A stretch of DNA of 64,000 bases from Hyaloscypha bicolor E (Eukaryota > Ascomycota > Leotiomycetes > Helotiales > Hyaloscyphaceae), in contig NW_020194557.1 in NCBI RefSeq assembly GCF_002865645.1, positions 1,116,001 to 1,180,000 on the forward strand, in the 5' to 3' direction. This document shows positions 21,227 to 31,428 of this stretch, piece after piece. The notes beneath the pieces were generated by a model. That model had not been told where the DNA came from. It did no database searches and saw nothing but the letters and a program-made list of their open reading frames with translations. A program made the position numbers and the translations under genes. Position 1 is the stretch's first letter, and each line of letters opens with the position of its first letter.

Positions 21227-22038
21227 GGTAGCTATGAATCGGGGAAAGAGAGAGTGCCTTTGATATAAAGTAGTACTAAGTTACCCACCATGTACCTTGT
21301 GTCTCACCTGTCTGCGAATATTTACATTACTTGCTGGTAATATATATCTAAGGTAAGGAAATATGCGCTCCCTAAAGAATTACTGTGATGCGACGAATGG
21401 AATAACCTCATCGCGTATCAACGATCTTTATCCGCCGCTAGGAGAAACTAATCCGGACTCGGATTCTATCTGCCTTCTCGATTGAAGTTTGAAAGGCAAC
21501 AGGGGAACAGCAGCGGGCAAATTTTCGGAAGAGTTTGCATGCGCATGCAAGTGCAGTGATTAGAAATCCTCCGTCGAAATCGAGGCACTAAATTAGTCTG
21601 CCGAGAATCCTGCCGGCGGCCGACGGGACTCCTCGGTTGGCGTTGGGATGGTCTAGTGTAAACGTGAACCTAGAGAAGCGAGGCATCATACACACGACAA
21701 CGAAGATCTCCACGGTCTTTCTGACGATCATCATGTCAGATTGGGCCGCAACGTTACAGCGTGGTATCTCATGACAATACCTTCTGCCTTCTGCCTTCTG
21801 CCTTGTGTCTTTGGCCTTTCCCCATACCTCGGCTTTCTCCATCATCAAGCTGGCGGAGGGCGGGGTGTGGAGGTACCCGTGACACCATGCCCGAAAATGG
21901 TACCGAAAGCATCCCAGAAGCATAACCTAGGTAGTCGAGAGCGGGTTTTATACAAACCGGCCAAGTTCGAATTGTGGGATTGATTTATTTGAACCTTGTG
22001 CTCAAACGTTTCAAACTTCTCAGAATATCAAACAAAGA
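21227..22038. promoter_or_regulatory. Bidirectional promoter region of GH36-like and GH27 genes
   Basis: 812 bases separate two divergent start codons. It contains a 7-base tandem repeat (21780-21807) and several CGG/CCG triplets (around 21425-21470 and 21604-21625) that a Zn2Cys6 protein could bind; no specific operator can be claimed. No gene inside. Confidence 0.5.
21780..21807 (+). repeat. Short tandem repeat CCTTCTG x3 plus one variant
   Basis: Three exact CCTTCTG units followed by CCTTGTG in the shared GH36/GH27 promoter. Confidence 0.85.
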
Positions 22039-23838
22039 ATGGCTTTAGTACTCATTGTTGTTTTGTTGATGGCGCTCAGCGCCACCGCCCAATGGCAATG
22101 CGGTGGGGCAACCTATCCCCCCGGATCCGTGAATTTTACGACCGAATGTATGCAGGCAGCTCAAAACTGCATCAGTCAATTTGCTACAAACACAAGTCAA
22201 GAATACTGCCAGGACGCGGCTGGAAACCTCTACATGCAACAAGAACCGTTCAATGGAAAGAACAGCGATTACACGACTGCTTTTCAGGACATTCTTGACT
22301 TCTGTCTCCTCGATGGCTGGACCACTGGAACCTGGGCAACAGATGATGGCCAATGGTTCTGGATGGCTGCGGAGTCGGGTTGCTACTCATCAACTGGGGC
22401 TATACCGACAAAAGGACCTGGTTTCTGCGTTCAAGTCCGCACCGATACCATTATCAATGGATGTTATCCACAGCCAAGTGCCAATTCAGGGCATTTACAG
22501 ATTTTAAAAACCGGACCGACTGCCAACCGCTTCACTGGTCCCGCGAGAGGATGGAATTCTTGGGGTATCCAAGCTACTCCTGCGACAACTCCCAGCTGGC
22601 AAATCTTCAACCAGAGTAATGTGATCAAGCAATGCACCGTTCTGGCTCGACCTGAATTCCAGCAAATGGGTTATGATCTATGCAGCCTGGATGCCGGTTG
22701 GTCTACGAACGATGTTGATGAATATGGAAGAATTCAGTACAACACTGCCTTGTTCGATTTGGTGGAACTTGGAAAATACCTCCACAGCATTGGCCTCAAG
22801 ATGGGTGTCTACGTCATCCCGGGTGTTCCCTGCAGTGCCGCCAATAAAACAATCAAAGGCACAGACATCCGAATTGACGATGTTCTGATTGGAAACAACG
22901 ATGGTCTGGCCTTTTGTGACTGGGACTTCTCGAAGGATGGTGTTCAACAATGGCACAACTCTTTGATTGAATTATGGGCTTCGTGGGGTGTGGACATGAT
23001 TAAGCTTGACTTTGTCACTCCTGGCAGCCCTTATAACGGAGCAAACCTGATTTGCAACAACAGCGCAGCTGTAGAAGCCTATCATAACGCAATAGAGCAG
23101 TCTGGGCGTCAAATTCGATTGGATCTATCTTGGAAGCTTTGCCGCAACGAAACTTACCTTCCCCTCTGGAGTCGATTTGCCGAGTCAATGAGGACTGACC
23201 AGGATATCGATAACTATGGACAAGATACCTTTGTCGCTTGGCAAGAAGTTCAACGTGCGATTGACAACTACCGGCAATACATCTCATTGCAGAAACAACG
23301 GAACGTGGCAATTACAATGTATCCTGACATGGACAATCTTTTCGTTGGAAACTCAGCGAATGTTACTGGGGTCAGCGACACTCAAAGAATCACCGTCATG
23401 AACCACTGGCTTGGAGCTGCCGCCAATCTGATTATCGGCTCCGATCTTACACAGCTCGATGCTTTAGGATTGCAGTTGCTGACAAGTTCGCAATCGGCTG
23501 CTGTTGCCAGCTTCTCTGCTCAATACCCCATGCAACCTCGAAATCCTGGAAGTGGCAACAATCTAGCCCAACAGCTGCAGGCTTGGATTGCCGGCCCTAG
23601 CGAGGCGAATGAAGCCTATGTCATTTTGGCTAATTACGGGCCAGACGAGGGCGCTGGTGGATTCGGTACATCTTTGACTGGAGTTCAAGCGGTGACGGTC
23701 TCGTTGAGTGACTTGGGAATTTCGGGTCGGAATTGGAAATTTACTGACGCCTGGAACGGGAACTCGACAGTGGTCTCAGGGACATTCACGGCTTATCTCC
23801 ACGAATACGGCTCTCAACTATTGCACCTTGGCGCATAG
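22039..23838 (+). CDS. Secreted GH27 alpha-galactosidase-like glycosidase
   Basis: Single-exon gene, 599 residues. The signal peptide is MALVLIVVLLMALSATA, cleaved before QWQCGG. A cysteine-rich N-terminal segment (about 18-150) precedes the GH27 barrel: ARGWNSWG (169-176), CSLDAGWS (215-222), KMGVYVIPG, VDMIKLDF (318-325, with the nucleophile aspartate), IRLDLSWKLC and SMRTDQDI (383-390, candidate acid/base). NxS/T sites are frequent, as in secreted proteins. The expected reaction is release of terminal alpha-galactose (or beta-arabinopyranose, a related GH27 specificity) from plant polymers outside the cell. It converges tail to tail with the GH95 gene, only 63 bases apart, and shares its promoter region with the GH36-like gene, which argues for co-regulation. 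Confidence 0.9.
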   Translation: MALVLIVVLLMALSATAQWQCGGATYPPGSVNFTTECMQAAQNCISQFATNTSQEYCQDAAGNLYMQQEPFNGKNSDYTTAFQDILDFCLLDGWTTGTWATDDGQWFWMAAESGCYSSTGAIPTKGPGFCVQVRTDTIINGCYPQPSANSGHLQILKTGPTANRFTGPARGWNSWGIQATPATTPSWQIFNQSNVIKQCTVLARPEFQQMGYDLCSLDAGWSTNDVDEYGRIQYNTALFDLVELGKYLHSIGLKMGVYVIPGVPCSAANKTIKGTDIRIDDVLIGNNDGLAFCDWDFSKDGVQQWHNSLIELWASWGVDMIKLDFVTPGSPYNGANLICNNSAAVEAYHNAIEQSGRQIRLDLSWKLCRNETYLPLWSRFAESMRTDQDIDNYGQDTFVAWQEVQRAIDNYRQYISLQKQRNVAITMYPDMDNLFVGNSANVTGVSDTQRITVMNHWLGAAANLIIGSDLTQLDALGLQLLTSSQSAAVASFSAQYPMQPRNPGSGNNLAQQLQAWIAGPSEANEAYVILANYGPDEGAGGFGTSLTGVQAVTVSLSDLGISGRNWKFTDAWNGNSTVVSGTFTAYLHEYGSQLLHLGA

Positions 23839-23901
23839 AATAGCTTCAAATGATTCAAATTTAGATATGCCTTCCGCCAACTTCAAAGTTTGCTTCTTGA
23901 A

Positions 23902-26220
23902 TTATGCCTTTGAGAGTAACTCCAGAGAATTGCTCAACCAAATGACCTCCAAACTGTAAAAGGACAAGTGAACCTGATAATTTTTGTAGTATAATGTCAC
24001 ACGGCCCGGTGAGAAAGCCTTCAATGTCACCAGCGTCAAATTTCCATCTTCCCACTTGATATCAAATTCCAGATTGCCTCTCGCCCGAAGTCCTCGGACA
24101 AAACCAGAAGGCCACTTCAAGGGGAGAGCAGGAAGCAGATCTATCTCGCTATCACTGCTTCTCAAGAGCATCTCACCCACCACCGCTGCCCCCCCAAAAT
24201 TACCGTCGATCACAAAGATGCTGCTCTCAGCCCCAGCAACTCCGGCTTTGGAGTACGAAAGCAAGTTCTCGAAACAGAGCTCCCCAATCAAATGGCCAAC
24301 ATGCTCGAGGGCACTGTCGCCCTCATTGAGACGTGCGAAGTTGAGTCCGAACAATGCAGCGGTGAACTCAATGTCTTCCAGATCTGCGCGAGCTTGTCGG
24401 TTCGCGAGAGTTACTCTGATTGACTCTGCGAGTGCGGGAGAATGACGAGGCGTGATCTGGTCACTTCTGCACAAAGCAATTGTATGTGAAAGATGGCGGT
24501 GGTCGGGTTGTGACTCTTCGCAATCCTCTAGCCACTCTTGCAGCTGTCCTTTCTTCCCGATCTTGAAGGGGGGAAGCTTTGTGAGAGCATCCTTCAGCCG
24601 AGAGCAAAATCCAGCATCCGTATTCAATTGACTTCCAGCCTTGATCAAGAATTTGAAGAGATCACGGATGAGGATCGTATCGATTGTGGGGCCAAGGGAG
24701 AGCTGCTGCTCGCCATCCTTAGCATCTCCGGTGAAGAAGCTGTTCTCGGGTGACACAGATGGCCCTGTAACGAGACAGCGGCTAATCGGCTCGACAGTCA
24801 TGTAGTCCAAGTAAAACTCTGCCGACTTCTTCAGGATTGGGAAAGCTATTTCAGATAAAAACGTTTTATCTTGCGTGTACTCGAAATGTTCGATCATATG
24901 CGAGGCAATCCATAAACCCCCAGTGACATTCAGACCCCAGCTAACTTCCCATCCAGGATCTGTGAATCCCCACACATTCGAGAATACGTGCGCAACCCAT
25001 CCTGGGCTGCCGTAAAACTGTTTTGCTGTTGTCTTCCCGTCTTGGGCGAGAGTCTCAATATAATCAATAAGAGGGGCGTGACACTCACTAAGATTAGCCA
25101 TCTCTGTAGGAAAGTAGTTCATCTGGGTGTTGATGTCCAGGTGGTAATCGCAGCTCCAGTTCATCTTACTTGCTTCGCCATCATTCCAAAGTCCTTGCAA
25201 GTGGAGAGGCAAAGGGGAGTTGGCACGCGTGCCTGAAATTGTAAGATATCGACCGTATTGGAAATATAAAGCGAAGAGGCTTGGGTCATCAAACCCAGCT
25301 TCCTTAAACCTGGATTGCCTCTCATTCGTAGGCAATGCTGCGCGTTCATTGCTTCCAAGATTGATGCTGACTCGACGGTACAAACTCTGGTGGTCGTTCA
25401 TGTGATCTGTTTTGAGTTGTTCGTAGGTATATGATTGTGCATGTTTGAGTTGCGCCAAAGCCAGTGACATCCAGTTGTTGTTGGCCTGTCTGAAATCGGT
25501 GTTGAATGTCAAAAAAACAAGAATGGATTTCGCATCCTTTACCATCAACTTTTCATTGTTGACCTGTATTGAACCCCCCGGCGCTGTGATTTTGACAATT
25601 CCTCGACCTCGTACCCCGCATTTTCCATCGCTGTGGGCACTCTCAAGTGCATGAGCCTGAAATTCGAGAGCATTTCCCATACTCGCCACGGTGAAATCAG
25701 AATTCTCACTTGAAATCGAGAGGGTCAGTGATATGCCTTGGGATGAATCGGTGCTGATTTGGGACACAAGGATCTGGTGGCAATTGGAAACGAGTGTTTC
25801 CCGACGGTAGTTATGGTCGCCAACCATGTATTGAGCACTTGCAACAGCTTCGTCTAGACTAAGTTCTCGTCTGAAGTTACTAATTGCGGCTGATGACTGA
25901 TCGAAAGCTAGATTTATTTTGGCAACAGTCAGATTTGTGCCGTAATTCTTCTTCGGGGGTTGCAGATACTGCTCAGCTAGCAGCTTCCCACCGGTGAAGT
26001 CACCACCAAGATATCGGGCTTGGATTTCCTTGATTGCAGCTTTGCCGCCATAAGCCTTGGGTGATGGCTCAGACCGGCCCGACCAAAAAGATATTTCATT
26101 GAAGCTCCAGGTTTCCTTGTCGATTTCCGACAGTACAACGGCACCAATTCTGCCATTCCCGATTGGAAGCCCCATACTCCACGCCTTGGCTGGCTCATTA
26201 TACCACAGCGCCTCGGCCAT
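23902..26220 (-). CDS. GH95 alpha-L-fucosidase (or alpha-L-galactosidase), apparently intracellular
   Basis: Single-exon gene, 772 residues, ATG at 26220. Family landmarks: LWYNEPAKAWSMGLPIGNGR (5-24, N-terminal GH95 strand motif), LHLQGLWND (339-347), MNWSCDYHLDINTQMNYFPT (353-372), GPSVSPEN (486-493, candidate acid glutamate), EWLEDCEESQPDHRHLSH (562-579) and VIDGNFGG (671-678, candidate base aspartate). Known GH95 enzymes hydrolyse alpha-1,2-L-fucosyl bonds by inversion, and some act on alpha-L-galactosides. Oddities: there is no signal peptide although fungal members are often secreted, and the catalytic-site motif usually written NxN after DYHL is DIN here. It sits between the GH27 gene and the transporter, suggesting that imported fucosylated oligosaccharides are cut inside the cell. 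Confidence 0.87.
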   Translation of the reverse strand: MAEALWYNEPAKAWSMGLPIGNGRIGAVVLSEIDKETWSFNEISFWSGRSEPSPKAYGGKAAIKEIQARYLGGDFTGGKLLAEQYLQPPKKNYGTNLTVAKINLAFDQSSAAISNFRRELSLDEAVASAQYMVGDHNYRRETLVSNCHQILVSQISTDSSQGISLTLSISSENSDFTVASMGNALEFQAHALESAHSDGKCGVRGRGIVKITAPGGSIQVNNEKLMVKDAKSILVFLTFNTDFRQANNNWMSLALAQLKHAQSYTYEQLKTDHMNDHQSLYRRVSINLGSNERAALPTNERQSRFKEAGFDDPSLFALYFQYGRYLTISGTRANSPLPLHLQGLWNDGEASKMNWSCDYHLDINTQMNYFPTEMANLSECHAPLIDYIETLAQDGKTTAKQFYGSPGWVAHVFSNVWGFTDPGWEVSWGLNVTGGLWIASHMIEHFEYTQDKTFLSEIAFPILKKSAEFYLDYMTVEPISRCLVTGPSVSPENSFFTGDAKDGEQQLSLGPTIDTILIRDLFKFLIKAGSQLNTDAGFCSRLKDALTKLPPFKIGKKGQLQEWLEDCEESQPDHRHLSHTIALCRSDQITPRHSPALAESIRVTLANRQARADLEDIEFTAALFGLNFARLNEGDSALEHVGHLIGELCFENLLSYSKAGVAGAESSIFVIDGNFGGAAVVGEMLLRSSDSEIDLLPALPLKWPSGFVRGLRARGNLEFDIKWEDGNLTLVTLKAFSPGRVTLYYKNYQVHLSFYSLEVIWLSNSLELLSKA

Positions 26221-27066
26221 AACTGTCCAAGTTGTCGAAACTCTATGTCGTAGTTAAGGGGCAGTTATCTAAGCGTTCGAAAGGGGCGTCGGCACGTGAT
26301 GATGGCGGGAGGAACTCGCAGCTTGTTTGTGTATCTGAGCACCTTGTCAGCGTCCCAAACGCTGCATGATATTCGCCCATTTCTGAGGCTAGACGTTCAT
26401 GAACGTACATAAAGTTCTCCGATTAAGAATTTTCGTGGCGTCCAAGACAAGATTTAACACTGGCGGGGCTTCCTTCCTCGGTACATAAGTTTTCCCTTTG
26501 CGATCGTGTTTGCCTAGCTGGCAAAATCCTGTCTCTGTAAAATGGGGGTTGCCGAAGCTTCGTGACACAAATGGCGGGATATCCACTGTCAACGTCGGCT
26601 CTAAATACGGGTCGGCGGGATTCTCGGGCGGGGTTGGCCAGGGGTTCAAGATCAGCTTACCCGAACTGCGCTCAACCTGGGGGAGCTGGGGGAAGCTGGG
26701 GATAGCTACGCAACAGACCACTTCGTATTGGTCGCTCTACAGATATGAGATTTCCACTTCTTGGCGCGGAGCACAGAGATGACGGTATCACGCGCACAGA
26801 TTGGAGGCCGCCATTTGGCCTCCCCATCTTTCAAGATTCCCCTCCGGAATCCTCGCCCTGACCATGCGCGCAAATTCTCGGCAGAGTGTCGATCGGTGCA
26901 TTCGAGGCCACTCCAAGACTCGTGCCAGGCACATTAATATTACTGTGGGATGATTCTCACCCTAGACAATCCAGGCGCTGGCAACCTTTAGCTATATATC
27001 TCCCAGTTCTAGGTTGATCGTAGGACATCAGCACCTCCAACTTCTCACATCGATTTGTTATCACAG
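26221..27066. promoter_or_regulatory. Bidirectional promoter region of GH95 and sugar-transporter genes
   Basis: 846 bases between divergent starts. CGG triplets cluster at 26570-26640 (for example GGTCGGCGGGATTCTCGGG), compatible with Zn2Cys6 binding, but spacing alone is not proof. No convincing gene inside. Confidence 0.45.
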
Positions 27067-29227
27067 ATGGAGAAAGCCACGGAAACCACGATGATTGAGA
27101 ACACCACCTCCAATTTGGACGCGGAGGAGAAGCGTCGCGAAGCAGCGGCCAAAGGGAAGCTCGATGAGATAAATAGAGACATGGCCAAGAGAGGCACTGC
27201 GACTGAGCATAAGATAGGAAATTGGGAAGCCATGAAGATCTGCCGAAGAGGCGCCTTCTGGTCTATGTTCATCTCTCTCTCGATAATCATGCGTGCCTAC
27301 GACATCGAGATCATGGGCAACTTTTACGCACTTCCGGCTTTCCAACAACGTTTTGGTATTTTCTATAAGGGTCACGGCTATCAAATCCCCGCCGCTTGGG
27401 TAATGTTCCAATTTCTTCACGCAAAGGCCAACATTGACGTTTTTCAAGCAAGTCGCCATGTCCATGGGCTCCCTGGTCGGACAGATTATTGGGGCATTCA
27501 TTGTCTCATATCCAATGGAGATTTACGGTCGGAAGAAGACTTTTGCTGTCTGTCTTATCCTCACTGCCATCCTCACCTTCATGCAATTTTTCGCCTCCAC
27601 GATTGGTGTCCTCACAGCATCTCAATATCTCTCGGGGGTTGTCTGGGGCGGTTACTGCGTTATTGCGACCACCTATGCCTCAGAGGTCCTCCCACTCAGT
27701 CTGCGAGGCTTTCTGACAGGCTATAGTATGTGTTTCTCGGAGTTATCCATCTGTTGCCCTGTCCAAATTCATGAGTTCTACTCGCTACGAAGGGCGCCAT
27801 AGGAGAAGCTTTGCTCAGAATTCCCCTCACTAGCTTTATTAAGCAATACTGACTGTGAATCTTTACAGTTAACCTGTGCTACGTCATGGGCCAATTTATT
27901 CAGACGGGCGTTACGCGTGCTTTCATTAATCGTTTCGAGTTCGTACTTCCTGGAGTCATTCCTTCCATATTGTAATCGGATTCATGAGCCCTGTTCTAAT
28001 ATCTATGTGAATCCTTCCTTTGGCGGTCTAATTCCGCAGTTAGGCTCGGGCAACCTCGCTTAGCCCATCCCCTATCTGCTTTTACTGAGTAATGCTGACT
28101 CCGAGGTTTCACAGTCAATGGGCTTATAGGATTCCGTTCGCCCTTCAGTGGATCTGGCCGGCTGTCCTTCTCTGTGGCCTTCCCTTCGCTCCTGAAAGTC
28201 CATGGTGGTTGATTCGACAGAATAAGTTGGAGTCTGCAGAACAGGCGCTCGAGAGACTTTCTGAGCCTGATGAACGCATCAACACGCGAGAAACCCTGGC
28301 AATGATGGTACAAACTGACATACTGGAGCACGAGATTGAAGTCGGCACTACATATGCAGACTGCTGGAAAGGTGATAACCGTCGCCGTATGGAAATCTGC
28401 ATTTTGCTCTTCGTTATCCAAAACTTCTCGGGCAATCCGGTTGGATTCGCGACCTATCTCTTTGAGCAGGTTGGCCTTAGCGGCGAGCATGCGTTTGATG
28501 TGGGCGTAGGTCTCAACGGAATGGGCTTTGTGGGGACGTTGTGCTCTGCCATTCCATTGATTTATTTTGGTCGTCGATCTTGCTACATCTTCGGACTTTC
28601 AACTGTTGTGACGATACTCTTCATTGTTGCCTTCATATGTCTGGCAAAAGACTATTCCACGAACCAGAACTATGCGTGGGCTCAGGCTACGCTGCTCATC
28701 GCGTTGCAGTTCATTTGGCAGATGACTCTAGGTCCACTTACTTACGGTTCGTCCTCTTAGTTCCTTTCTCTCCTTATTTTATATCATTTCGAGAGCTGGG
28801 AGAATTCCTTCCACTCTCAGTCAAGGCTCACAACATCTAAATCAAGTTCCAATTCTCTTAAGTCACCCTATATAAAGCGATTCTGACTCTGAGATCCCGA
28901 ATAGTCGTCGTCTGCGAAACACCATCGACCAAACTTCGATCCAAGACCATTGCACTTGCAACCGTGATTGACGCCATTACTGGTCTCGCTACTTCTGTCG
29001 TTGGGCCTTACTTGCTGAACCCCGGTGCAGCTAATGCAGGTGCCAAGATCGAGTTCTTGTACGGAGGGATCTCAGTGTTTTCTCTTATTTGGTGCATTTT
29101 TCGTCTTCCAGAGACTAAGGGACGGACCTATGAGGAGCTGGATATTTTATTTGAGCGAAAGGCGCCGGCTAGAAAGTTTAAGGCGTATGTTATTGAGGAT
29201 GCTGATGATATCGTCCCTGGAGTTTAA
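27067..29227 (+). CDS. MFS sugar:H+ symporter (alpha-glucoside/hexose transporter type)
   Basis: Model: join(27067-27399, 27449-27725, 27869-27938, 28115-28746, 28905-29227), 544 residues. Every junction restores family text: QIPAAW-QVAMSMGSLVGQ, TGY-INLCYVMGQFI, NRF-DQWAYRIPFALQW and LTY-VVVCETPSTKLRSK. Sugar-porter motifs include SYPMEIYGRKKTF, FAPESPWWLIRQ and RLPETKGRTYEELDILF. Twelve membrane segments are expected at the plasma membrane. The cargo is not determined by sequence; position beside GH27, GH36-like and GH95 genes suggests a galactosylated or fucosylated oligosaccharide or the free sugars. Introns 2-4 are unusually long (143-176 nt) and resemble one another near their 3' ends (see findings). 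Confidence 0.88.
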
Positions 29228-29441
29228 GGCTTTCTGGGTTGGCTGTACATGGATTGTCTGAACAGAGATATGCCTGTTGATCTTGTCCCCCGGTTTTTGA
29301 TGAAACTCCATAGCAATGAGATAAATCTATTCATTCACTGCTGCAACTCAAACTACGAAGAATGAACTTTGACATCGAAGATATAACTTCAAGTGTCTCA
29401 TAATCCTATAGTTCTATATACGAAAATCCGGGAGCGGACAG

Positions 29442-30941
29442 TCATGCAAATACTAGAGACTCGTCAGGCACTGGCAAAAACAAACTCGGTGAGAATCCAT
29501 TCTCATCGCATTCGAATTCATTGACCTTCTCAGCCGCATCGATACCACGCGGGACCATAGATCGCCCAAGAATCACATCAAGCTTCGATGACAGCTTACT
29601 CCTCAAGTCTGGGTTGTTGACTTGAAAGGAGAACAAGATCCCAGCCAAACATTGAAGCGTTTCCCTAGGTCCAACCAACAGGGAAGACTGTTCTTCCGGC
29701 TTGCACAGAATAGAATCGGCCAGCACATTGGCGATTTCATATATCTTCACCTCCATTCCCGGCCCATGTGCCTCAAAAGCTTCAGGCGAAAATTTGGACA
29801 ACCCACCAAGCGCATCTTGGGCAATTTCCAAAGGGTATGTGACGTTCATTTCTCGTTTGCTGTTCAGCATCACATAGCCCAATTGTATTGATAGCTTCCA
29901 AGCTAACGACCTCATCCAGTGTTGAGAAACGATAATATCAACTTTTTGTATGTCGTTGGAATAATCGGGATTCTCCAAAGGTCGCTGTAATGCGTGCTGT
30001 ATCAACAATAGGCGTTCCCTGTTGATTGAGACGTTTGAGCTGTGTGAAGTCCATTTGCTGAAGAAATCCGTGCCAGGAGTGCTAAATAGCGTGACGAGGT
30101 TGAGAAATCCTGAGACCACTTCAGGAGTTTCTTCGTTCTCGGTAATGGGCAGATTAATGGACTCAAGAACAGTCGGAATACCATCGTTGATGCAGAGGTA
30201 TCGCTCAGTCATGAAAAGCAAGAAGTATAGCTTTCGCATAACTTGTTGGTCCTTAATGGGGTACTGTGAATAAGAATCCTCAATATGCATGCCGTATAGC
30301 TGTGCAAATGTGATCGCTTCTCGAATGTAGAAAATGGCTGTTTGCGTGCGTAACGGCTGCCGACCATAGAAAATGTGTAGGAAGTATGATGTAAGAGTTG
30401 TGTTGAGTGTGACCGGTTCCATGTAGTCAAACGTTGAGCGTACCCGTTTGGCCTCCGTGATAAATGACTCCGCTACCAGGGGTTCCATGAGCGATTTGTG
30501 GACTATAACTTGATTTAAATTCGACAAAGTGGCTCCAGAAAGTGCAGTGGCAAGCGCGTAGATCTCAGGGTTACTCGGGTCATCCTCGAGTCGCTGGATA
30601 AGATTCTCAGCATTGAGCAGTGGCCATATGCCGTATAATTTCTCCCCATACATTCGCAAAGGAATGCTCAGAAGAGTGAGTGGAATTCGATGGGGGACAG
30701 GAGGAGGCCCAGGCATATATGGTCCGATGGAGTGCGTTTCCTCCATGGCGAGAAGTGCCGACACAGTTTGCTCCTCCCATATCTTTACCATGGACCCTGG
30801 TCGAATATTGCGAGGTCCGCTCTTCCGTCGCCGTCTCAGGAAGGTACACGTGAGGCCGTTGTCAATGCAACGAGCACATGGATAGTCGCCATGGCATTTG
30901 ACCTTTCTGATATTGCAGCAGTCACATGCGGGCGTCGGCAT
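29442..30941 (-). CDS. Zn2Cys6 transcription factor, likely regulator of the sugar cluster
   Basis: 499 residues from the ATG at 30941; the frame is open a little further upstream but without another ATG. The zinc cluster is CDCCNIRKVKCHGDYPCARC followed by IDNGLTC, matching C-x2-C-x6-C-x5-C-x2-C-x6-C near residues 6-33, and a basic linker FLRRRRKSGPR follows. The middle homology region has the features of maltose/sucrose-type fungal activators (PLRMYGEKLYGIWPLLNAEN; FYIREAITFAQLYGMH). It is nuclear and binds CGG-type half sites by family. It sits 214 bases from the 3' end of the transporter at the cluster edge, a usual place for a pathway-specific activator; control of the neighbouring genes is inferred. 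No intron is needed. Confidence 0.87.
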   Translation of the reverse strand: MPTPACDCCNIRKVKCHGDYPCARCIDNGLTCTFLRRRRKSGPRNIRPGSMVKIWEEQTVSALLAMEETHSIGPYMPGPPPVPHRIPLTLLSIPLRMYGEKLYGIWPLLNAENLIQRLEDDPSNPEIYALATALSGATLSNLNQVIVHKSLMEPLVAESFITEAKRVRSTFDYMEPVTLNTTLTSYFLHIFYGRQPLRTQTAIFYIREAITFAQLYGMHIEDSYSQYPIKDQQVMRKLYFLLFMTERYLCINDGIPTVLESINLPITENEETPEVVSGFLNLVTLFSTPGTDFFSKWTSHSSNVSINRERLLLIQHALQRPLENPDYSNDIQKVDIIVSQHWMRSLAWKLSIQLGYVMLNSKREMNVTYPLEIAQDALGGLSKFSPEAFEAHGPGMEVKIYEIANVLADSILCKPEEQSSLLVGPRETLQCLAGILFSFQVNNPDLRSKLSSKLDVILGRSMVPRGIDAAEKVNEFECDENGFSPSLFLPVPDESLVFA

Positions 30942-31428
30942 TATGGGAACAGCTTTGGAGCAAGGCGCAGTCAAACTTGGCCAGGTGAACGCTGGAGGCA
31001 GTAAAAAGCCTGGATGCTAGGCAGGTGCAGCAGAGGCTGGTCGATCATTAGAGATATGATTCTGATATGAGGGGCGCACATCAAAGTTGCGCTTAATAGA
31101 GTGAACAACGTGTGATACGGAGTAGGAGGGGAGAAAATGAAGGGCGGCGGGTCGCCGTTTTCTCCATACCCCGCATTTTAACGAGGAACGACAGGGGGAG
31201 GCCAGGAGGTCAGGGAGGTCAAAGATCTTCAACCAAACTCGTGAAAGCGGAAATCGATGAGTCAGTTGGCGGACCCCGTCACCAGCACCATTGTACAGCA
31301 GTCAAGTTCCGGCCTGCAGTGGGCACGAGGGGCACATTGGACGATTGAGCTTTGGAGAAAAGAGAGAGAACAATTCCCATAATCTAGCCCTGCTTAATCA
31401 TGGTCCAGAGCAGCATATGATAGTCACT
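30942..31428. other. Promoter region of the Zn2Cys6 gene
   Basis: About 490 bases between the regulator start and the 3' end of the GDSL esterase pseudogene. No gene or repeat recognised. Confidence 0.4.

Noticed and set aside
29442..30974. Longer start for the Zn2Cys6 regulator at 30974
   Set aside because: That codon is TTG; the ATG at 30941 lies five residues before the zinc cluster and fits better.
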